From the NCBI GenBank assembly GCA_017430535.1, contig JAFRMR010000003.1, forward strand, positions 62,001-126,000: DNA of 64,000 nt. The letters are read 5' to 3'. Origin of the DNA: Clostridia bacterium (lineage in GTDB: Bacteria; Bacillota; Clostridia; Oscillospirales; Acutalibacteraceae). Made by a program: the position numbers and the translations under genes. Below, in pieces: positions 59,721 to 64,000 of the stretch. Positions within the stretch are counted from its first letter, which is position 1; every line of letters begins with the position of its first letter. The notes below the pieces were generated by a model, which had not been told where the DNA came from, did not search any database, and saw only the letters and a program-made list of their open reading frames with translations.

Positions 59721-62157
59721 GTTTTTTGATACAGCTGATTTCATTACAACCGATTTTATAAATTACACCGCAGCAGTTGATTCTGTCTGGTCTGAAATGA
59801 GAGAACGGGACAGGCTGTTTCAGCATACCGATCTCCCCTGTTCAAATGGACTACCGATGTTTACTCAAAATTTTGAAATTGCTAAAACCGAAAGCACAAA
59901 AATAATCTTTTCAGCATTGGGCTGCATTAATATTTTTATAAACGGTAAAAGAATCGGCACCGGTGAACTTAACCCCGGCTGGACTGATTACAATAAAAGA
60001 GCGCTTTCTATTGAATACGATATATCCGGATCAGTCAGACCCGGATTAAACAGAGTGCTTGCGGTTGTTGCGCCCGGCTGGTATTCGGGAAGAATATCCG
60101 GCGGATATTACGGCAACCACTCGCCTGCTTTTGTTGCTGTAATCAAAAACGGAAATGACACAATACTTTCAACTGATGAAAGCTGGCTTTGCAAGGTCGG
60201 CGGTCAGATCAGAACAGCGGACATCTGGGATGGTGAATTCCGTGACGGCAGAGAGGATAATTATGAAGATATTTCCAAAACAGATTATCCGCTTGACGGT
60301 TGGAAAGCCTCCTATATTTATGATTATACCGGTGTTGTAACGCCGTTAATCGGTCCTGAAATCAGAGTCAGAGACAATCTTACGTTAACCCCTGTTTCTC
60401 TGAAAAAATCCGATGGTATTATCGATAACGGTACAGATTTCGGGAAGCTCAGGTATTCCGACGAAAATGCAAATCTCCCTGTTAATTTAAGCAAAAATGA
60501 AAAGCTGACTGTTGATTTCGGCCAGGAAAGCGTTGGATGGGCGGTTATTAAAGTATCCGGGCCAAAAGGCACAAGGATTAAGATACGATACAGTGAATTC
60601 CTTAACGACAGCGGCCGGGAAGACAGAGGGAACGACGGGCCGGAGGGCTCGGTATACACCATAAATCTCCGTTCGGCCCTTGGCAAAGCATACTATATAC
60701 TTTCCGGTAAATCATCTGAAATTTACAGACCGACTTTCACATTTTTCGGCTACAGATATGTGGAAATCAGCACAGATAATGATGTTACAATTGAAAATAT
60801 ATGCGCTGAAGTTGTAGGCACTGCAACGGAAGAAATCGGAACCATAGAAACAGACAGCACTTTGGTAAACAAACTTATTTCAAATACTTTGTGGGGCCAG
60901 AGAAGCAATTATCTGAGTGTTCCCACAGATTGTCCCCAAAGAGATGAAAGGCTTGGCTGGACCGGAGATGCCCAGGCTTTCAGCATTACCGCAGCATATA
61001 ATGCCGATGTATATGAATTCTTCCGTAAATGGATGCAGGATATGCGTGATTCCCAAAGCGAAGACGGCGGTTACGGCTTTGTTAACCCCAAAGTATCCTA
61101 CTGCGACGGTGATGATGCCAGCGCCTGGTCTGATGCCGGAATAATAATACCATATAATATGTATATGATGTATGGTAACAAGCAGATTATCGAAGAGCAT
61201 TTTGATTCCATGGAAGCCTATATGAACGGCATAATGAAAAAATTCGGTCCGTCCGGTTCAGGCCCGGTATTTGGGGACTGGCTTGCATACGATCAATGCT
61301 CAAATGAATTTATCTCCTCCGCTTATTTTGTTCACGACTGCGATCTGATGATAAAAATGAGCCGGACAATCGGCAAAGAAGATAAAGCCGTTTATTATAC
61401 ATCAATGAGGGAAAAAGCCTACAATCATTTTAAAGAGAATTATCTTAAAGACGGATTCCCTGCTGAGACAACTCAGTGCAACAAGATACTTTCTCTTGCA
61501 TTTGATCTTATTGATGAAGATAAGCGCAATACTCTTTCCGAAATGCTTGCCGGGCAGATAAAAGAAAACGGCAACAGATTATCCTGCGGCTTCCTCGGCA
61601 CATATAACCTTTGCCCTGCACTTTCAAAATTCAATCAGGATAAAACAGCATATAATCTTTTACTGCAAACTGAAGAGCCTTCCTGGCTTTACAGCGTTCT
61701 TCAGGGCGCAACCACAATATGGGAAAGATGGAACTCATATACTATTTCAGACGGTTTCGGCGATGTAGGAATGAATTCATTCAACCACTACGCTTACGGC
61801 TCAATAGTTGAGTGGCTTTACGGCTATGCTGCAGGAATTATGCCGGAAGAACCGGGATTCAGCAAAATAAGACTTTCGCCGAGAATTGATAACAGAAATG
61901 CTGATGAAATTCCTGACGGTCAGAAACCCATAAATCACCTGAAAGCAACATATAAATCTGCATCCGGTTTAATTAAGAGCGAATGGAATACGGAAAACGG
62001 ATTTATCTACAAGTGTGAGATTCCCGTAAATACTGTTCTGTATCTGCCGGTAACCGGAACAGATATTACTATGAACGGAAATTCAATAACACCTGATATT
62101 AAAGACGGCAAAGCTGTTATTGAATTATTGCCGGGAAAATACGAGTTTATTCAGTAA
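59713..62157 (+). CDS. Alpha-L-rhamnosidase, GH78
   Basis: An 814-residue inverting glycosidase that removes alpha-L-rhamnose. Seen: N-terminal carbohydrate-binding-like domain with INIFINGKRIGTGELNPGWTDY split over about 77-98, a linker domain, the GH78 catalytic alpha/alpha barrel (about 390-720) with PTDCPQRDERLGWTGDAQAF around 399-418 holding the conserved acids, and a C-terminal beta domain from about 725. There is no signal peptide, so it acts on imported rhamnosides. The ATG lies inside the end of the tagF-like gene (eight-base overlap) after CTGGAGGGCAGAA, so both are translated from one mRNA. Whether it degrades plant rhamnosides or trims a rhamnose-containing surface polymer is open. 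Confidence 0.92.
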   Translation: MNKFFDTADFITTDFINYTAAVDSVWSEMRERDRLFQHTDLPCSNGLPMFTQNFEIAKTESTKIIFSALGCINIFINGKRIGTGELNPGWTDYNKRALSIEYDISGSVRPGLNRVLAVVAPGWYSGRISGGYYGNHSPAFVAVIKNGNDTILSTDESWLCKVGGQIRTADIWDGEFRDGREDNYEDISKTDYPLDGWKASYIYDYTGVVTPLIGPEIRVRDNLTLTPVSLKKSDGIIDNGTDFGKLRYSDENANLPVNLSKNEKLTVDFGQESVGWAVIKVSGPKGTRIKIRYSEFLNDSGREDRGNDGPEGSVYTINLRSALGKAYYILSGKSSEIYRPTFTFFGYRYVEISTDNDVTIENICAEVVGTATEEIGTIETDSTLVNKLISNTLWGQRSNYLSVPTDCPQRDERLGWTGDAQAFSITAAYNADVYEFFRKWMQDMRDSQSEDGGYGFVNPKVSYCDGDDASAWSDAGIIIPYNMYMMYGNKQIIEEHFDSMEAYMNGIMKKFGPSGSGPVFGDWLAYDQCSNEFISSAYFVHDCDLMIKMSRTIGKEDKAVYYTSMREKAYNHFKENYLKDGFPAETTQCNKILSLAFDLIDEDKRNTLSEMLAGQIKENGNRLSCGFLGTYNLCPALSKFNQDKTAYNLLLQTEEPSWLYSVLQGATTIWERWNSYTISDGFGDVGMNSFNHYAYGSIVEWLYGYAAGIMPEEPGFSKIRLSPRIDNRNADEIPDGQKPINHLKATYKSASGLIKSEWNTENGFIYKCEIPVNTVLYLPVTGTDITMNGNSITPDIKDGKAVIELLPGKYEFIQ

Positions 62158-62173
62158 TTATTAAAAATCGAAA

Positions 62174-62215
62174 AAAGCTGTTGCAAATATGCAACAGCTT
62201 TCTTTTATTTTTTTA
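62174..62215. terminator. Bidirectional terminator after GH78
   Basis: A perfect stem AAGCTGTTGC / GCAACAGCTT (about 62174-62200) followed by TCTTTTATTTTTTT; A-rich on the other side. Confidence 0.9.
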
Positions 62216-62444
62216 TCGGAAGCCACCAGGTAAACCCAAAGCTAAGGCAATTAAGAAATGAAGGAATAATCCCCATTTTATTTGCTTTGCCTACTTTATA
62301 TCCGATTACTGTAAATTCAATGATATGCATAGCGGCAAGAACAACAATAGGAATCCATATTCCTTTTGCAAGTAAAGCTGCAAAAACGGCATATAGGATT
62401 ACGCAAACCGGTTTACCGTAACCGATTGTAATTTTTCTGAACAT
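62205..62444 (-). CDS. Small two- or three-span membrane protein
   Basis: A 79-residue hydrophobic protein with spans at about 12-27, 30-48 and 60-75 and the end TWWLPIKK. A family cannot be named with certainty. The start is ATG 62444, after GGGGGAGATTAT; a reading from 62471 has no ribosome site of its own. It lies 23 bases after the PHP phosphatase gene, with which it is probably co-transcribed. Confidence 0.7.
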   Translation of the reverse strand: MFRKITIGYGKPVCVILYAVFAALLAKGIWIPIVVLAAMHIIEFTVIGYKVGKANKMGIIPSFLNCLSFGFTWWLPIKK

Positions 62445-62467
62445 ATAATCTCCCCCTGTTTTTATTA

Positions 62468-63241
62468 TCATAATTGCAGATAATTATTATCGGCAATTTC
62501 AATGCCTGTTTGTTTTGCAAAATCAATACATTTGCTGTGGAGTTCTTTGCAGCTCAGCAGCTCAGGGCTGTGAGCATCAATACCGACAACAGCCCTGTTA
62601 CCGATTTCTGCTGCAATTTTAAAAAATTTTTTGTTTGGATAATGACGATCATCCGAAAGACCCAAGCAGTTTATTTCAATGGGAATTTCAAGTTTTTTTA
62701 TTTCCTTAAGGAACTTACGGGTCTCGGTATTATATATTTCAATATCACCGGTATAATTTATTACATCCGGGTGCGCAATATACAGAAATTTTCCGGTTTT
62801 GACCGCCTGAAGCACATTCTTAAAATAGCTTCTGAGTTTTTCCGGGTCATCGCTTTTATGAAATGAAGAAATACCGTCCTCTTCCCTCCATAAAAAATGC
62901 TGGCCCAGTATCATATATTCGCACGGGAACTGCGACATATATTCACAGTATAATTCAAATGTGTCGGGATAATACTCTGTTTCAACTCCTATATGAATCT
63001 CAATATCATTTTTATACTCTTTTTTCAGCTCGGATAGAGAATAAAAATAATCATCCGCTTTATCAAGAGGAACCCTGTGCCCCGAATGGTGCCCGCTTGG
63101 AAAAGGCATTGGAGTATGGTCGGAAAATCCAAGCACTTTAAGGCCCGCATTTAATGCTGCTTCAATATATTCTTTATCCTCGCCCACTGCATGGCCGCAC
63201 CTGAATGTGTGTGTATGATAATTAGCAAGTATTCTGTTCAT
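62468..63241 (-). CDS. PHP-domain histidinol-phosphatase-like protein
   Basis: A 257-residue PHP-fold metallophosphatase. Seen: NYHTHTFRCGHA at residues 7-18 (metal-binding histidines), LGFSDHTP near 37-44, IHIGVETEYYP, ILGQHFL near 111-117, YIAHPDVI near 150-157 and the terminal GIDAHSP. The HisK-type histidinol phosphatase (HisJ family) has this exact order. No other his genes are near, and PHP enzymes of this group can also act on other phosphoesters, so assignment to histidine synthesis is likely but not certain. The ATG follows CCGGAGAATTCCAG. Confidence 0.85.
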   Translation of the reverse strand: MNRILANYHTHTFRCGHAVGEDKEYIEAALNAGLKVLGFSDHTPMPFPSGHHSGHRVPLDKADDYFYSLSELKKEYKNDIEIHIGVETEYYPDTFELYCEYMSQFPCEYMILGQHFLWREEDGISSFHKSDDPEKLRSYFKNVLQAVKTGKFLYIAHPDVINYTGDIEIYNTETRKFLKEIKKLEIPIEINCLGLSDDRHYPNKKFFKIAAEIGNRAVVGIDAHSPELLSCKELHSKCIDFAKQTGIEIADNNYLQL

Positions 63242-63318
63242 CTGGAATTCTCCGGTTAATTTAGCTTTATACAGGTATTATATTCTTACTTAATAAAACA
63301 GTCAAGCATTCATACAGA

Positions 63319-63347
63319 TTGAAAAAAATACAAACAAATGATATAAT
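63319..63347 (+). promoter_or_regulatory. Sigma-A promoter of the GH3 gene
   Basis: TTGAAA (63319-63324) and TATAAT (63342-63347) with a 17-base spacer, 28 bases before the ATG. Confidence 0.8.
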
Positions 63348-63375
63348 TCATTTCAGTTATTTAGGAGGCGGGATA

Positions 63376-64000
63376 ATGAATAAAGCTAAAAAATCGGTTA
63401 ATAAGTTAATCGGCAAAATAGTTAACAGATTCACATCTGCAACATCACAATCAACAGATAATAAAAGTAAAAAATTTGAAATAAGTGAGTATATGTCTGA
63501 GCTTTGCAGAAAAGCCGGCGCCGAAGGCGCAGTTCTGCTGAAAAATAATAATAATGTTTTACCAATCAAACCTGATGAGGTTATATCTGTTTTCGGCAGA
63601 GTACAAAATGACTTTTTCTTTGTTGGTTACGGCTCGGGCGGTGATGTCAATGCTCCGTACAAGGTCGGCTTTATGGAAGGGCTGCGCAATTCGGAAATTA
63701 AAATCAATGAAAGCCTTGCCTCATATTACGAAAAAGCGTGCACAGATAACCCCGTTGACAATGGGTACTGGGGGCACTGGCCAATGAGCTATGATGAAAT
63801 TGAAATCACCGAAGAAATCTGCAAAGAAGCTGCAAATAACAGTGACAAAGCGGTAGTACTTATCGGCAGATCATCCGGTGAGGACAGAGAACTGAAGCTT
63901 GAAAAAGGCAGTTACCTTTTAAGCGATGAGGAAAAGACTCTTCTTGACCGTGTAACATCATCCTTTGACTCCGTTATACTGCTTCTGAACTGCGGCAGTA
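63376..64000 (+). CDS. Beta-glucosidase-type glycosidase, GH3, permuted order (partial)
   Basis: The start of a gene cut by the window end; 208 codons are visible. After a basic, non-exported N terminus (about 1-42), the protein runs straight into the GH3 C-terminal domain: CRKAGAEGAVLLKNNNNVLPI near 46-66, the loop FGRVQNDFFFVGYGSGG, and GRSSGEDREL near 166-175. In ordinary GH3 enzymes this domain comes after the barrel. A C-domain-first order is known from the Ruminococcus albus and Butyrivibrio type of beta-glucosidase, so the barrel is expected downstream. The start ATG 63376 follows TAGGAGGCGGGATA. Confidence 0.85.
   Translation, partial: MNKAKKSVNKLIGKIVNRFTSATSQSTDNKSKKFEISEYMSELCRKAGAEGAVLLKNNNNVLPIKPDEVISVFGRVQNDFFFVGYGSGGDVNAPYKVGFMEGLRNSEIKINESLASYYEKACTDNPVDNGYWGHWPMSYDEIEITEEICKEAANNSDKAVVLIGRSSGEDRELKLEKGSYLLSDEEKTLLDRVTSSFDSVILLLNCGS

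Overview
The window reads as a chromosomal segment of an anaerobic, low-to-moderate G+C Firmicute, most likely a gut-type Clostridia (Oscillospiraceae/Ruminococcaceae-like). The support is HPr kinase, an FMN-riboswitch-controlled RibU, CIRCE heat-shock operators, an LCP wall ligase, teichoic-acid-type polymerases, many TTG starts with strong GGAGG sites, and glycosidases of families GH27, GH20, GH78 and GH3. I cannot name a species. No phage, insertion sequence, CRISPR array or plasmid function was seen. The layout is dense, ordinary chromosome with many overlapping genes and clean intrinsic terminators.

Left part (1-20 kb). A leftward unit starts with tRNA-Leu and runs hprK, ROK glucokinase, murB. 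Divergent from it is an FMN riboswitch with ribU. A secreted ceramidase-like protein follows. Then comes a nucleotide/cofactor operon (pyridoxal kinase, thyA, DHFR, IMP dehydrogenase), a FAD reductase, and htpG under a CIRCE element. A four-gene group follows: membrane protein, condensation-domain-like acyltransferase and a split chromate transporter pair. After it are an MFS transporter, tRNA-Ala, an LCP ligase, a DUF1292 protein and a 6S RNA candidate that forms the leader of an unknown gene.

Middle (20-47 kb). A seven-gene leftward operon joins alpha-galactosidase, a small zinc-ribbon protein, a glycerophosphodiesterase, the t6A genes tsaE and tsaB, rpiB and upp. Its control region, shared with a divergent lipoyl-less E2-type acyltransferase, holds five copies of an 8-base half-site. 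Next are tRNA-Gln, an MBL hydrolase, tRNA-Val, a YdcF protein, a GH20 hexosaminidase with a sugar symporter, lepA-hemW, and a purine salvage and nucleoside uptake block (xpt, BMP lipoprotein, ABC ATPase, two permeases). A glycosyltransferase, a membrane metallophosphatase, a YfcC-type carrier and CIRCE-controlled clpB complete this part.

Right part (47-64 kb). An NSS symporter is followed by a leftward five-gene unit: IspD/TarI-type cytidylyltransferase, extended SDR, a roughly 1500-residue TagF-HAD-TagF-like protein, proS and a lipase. A second TagF-type polymerase and a GH78 rhamnosidase run divergently from it. This looks like a locus for making a CDP-activated polyol-phosphate surface polymer, and the giant three-part protein is the most unusual object in the window. 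The end holds a PHP phosphatase, a small membrane protein and the start of a GH3 glucosidase with the C-domain first, cut by the window edge.
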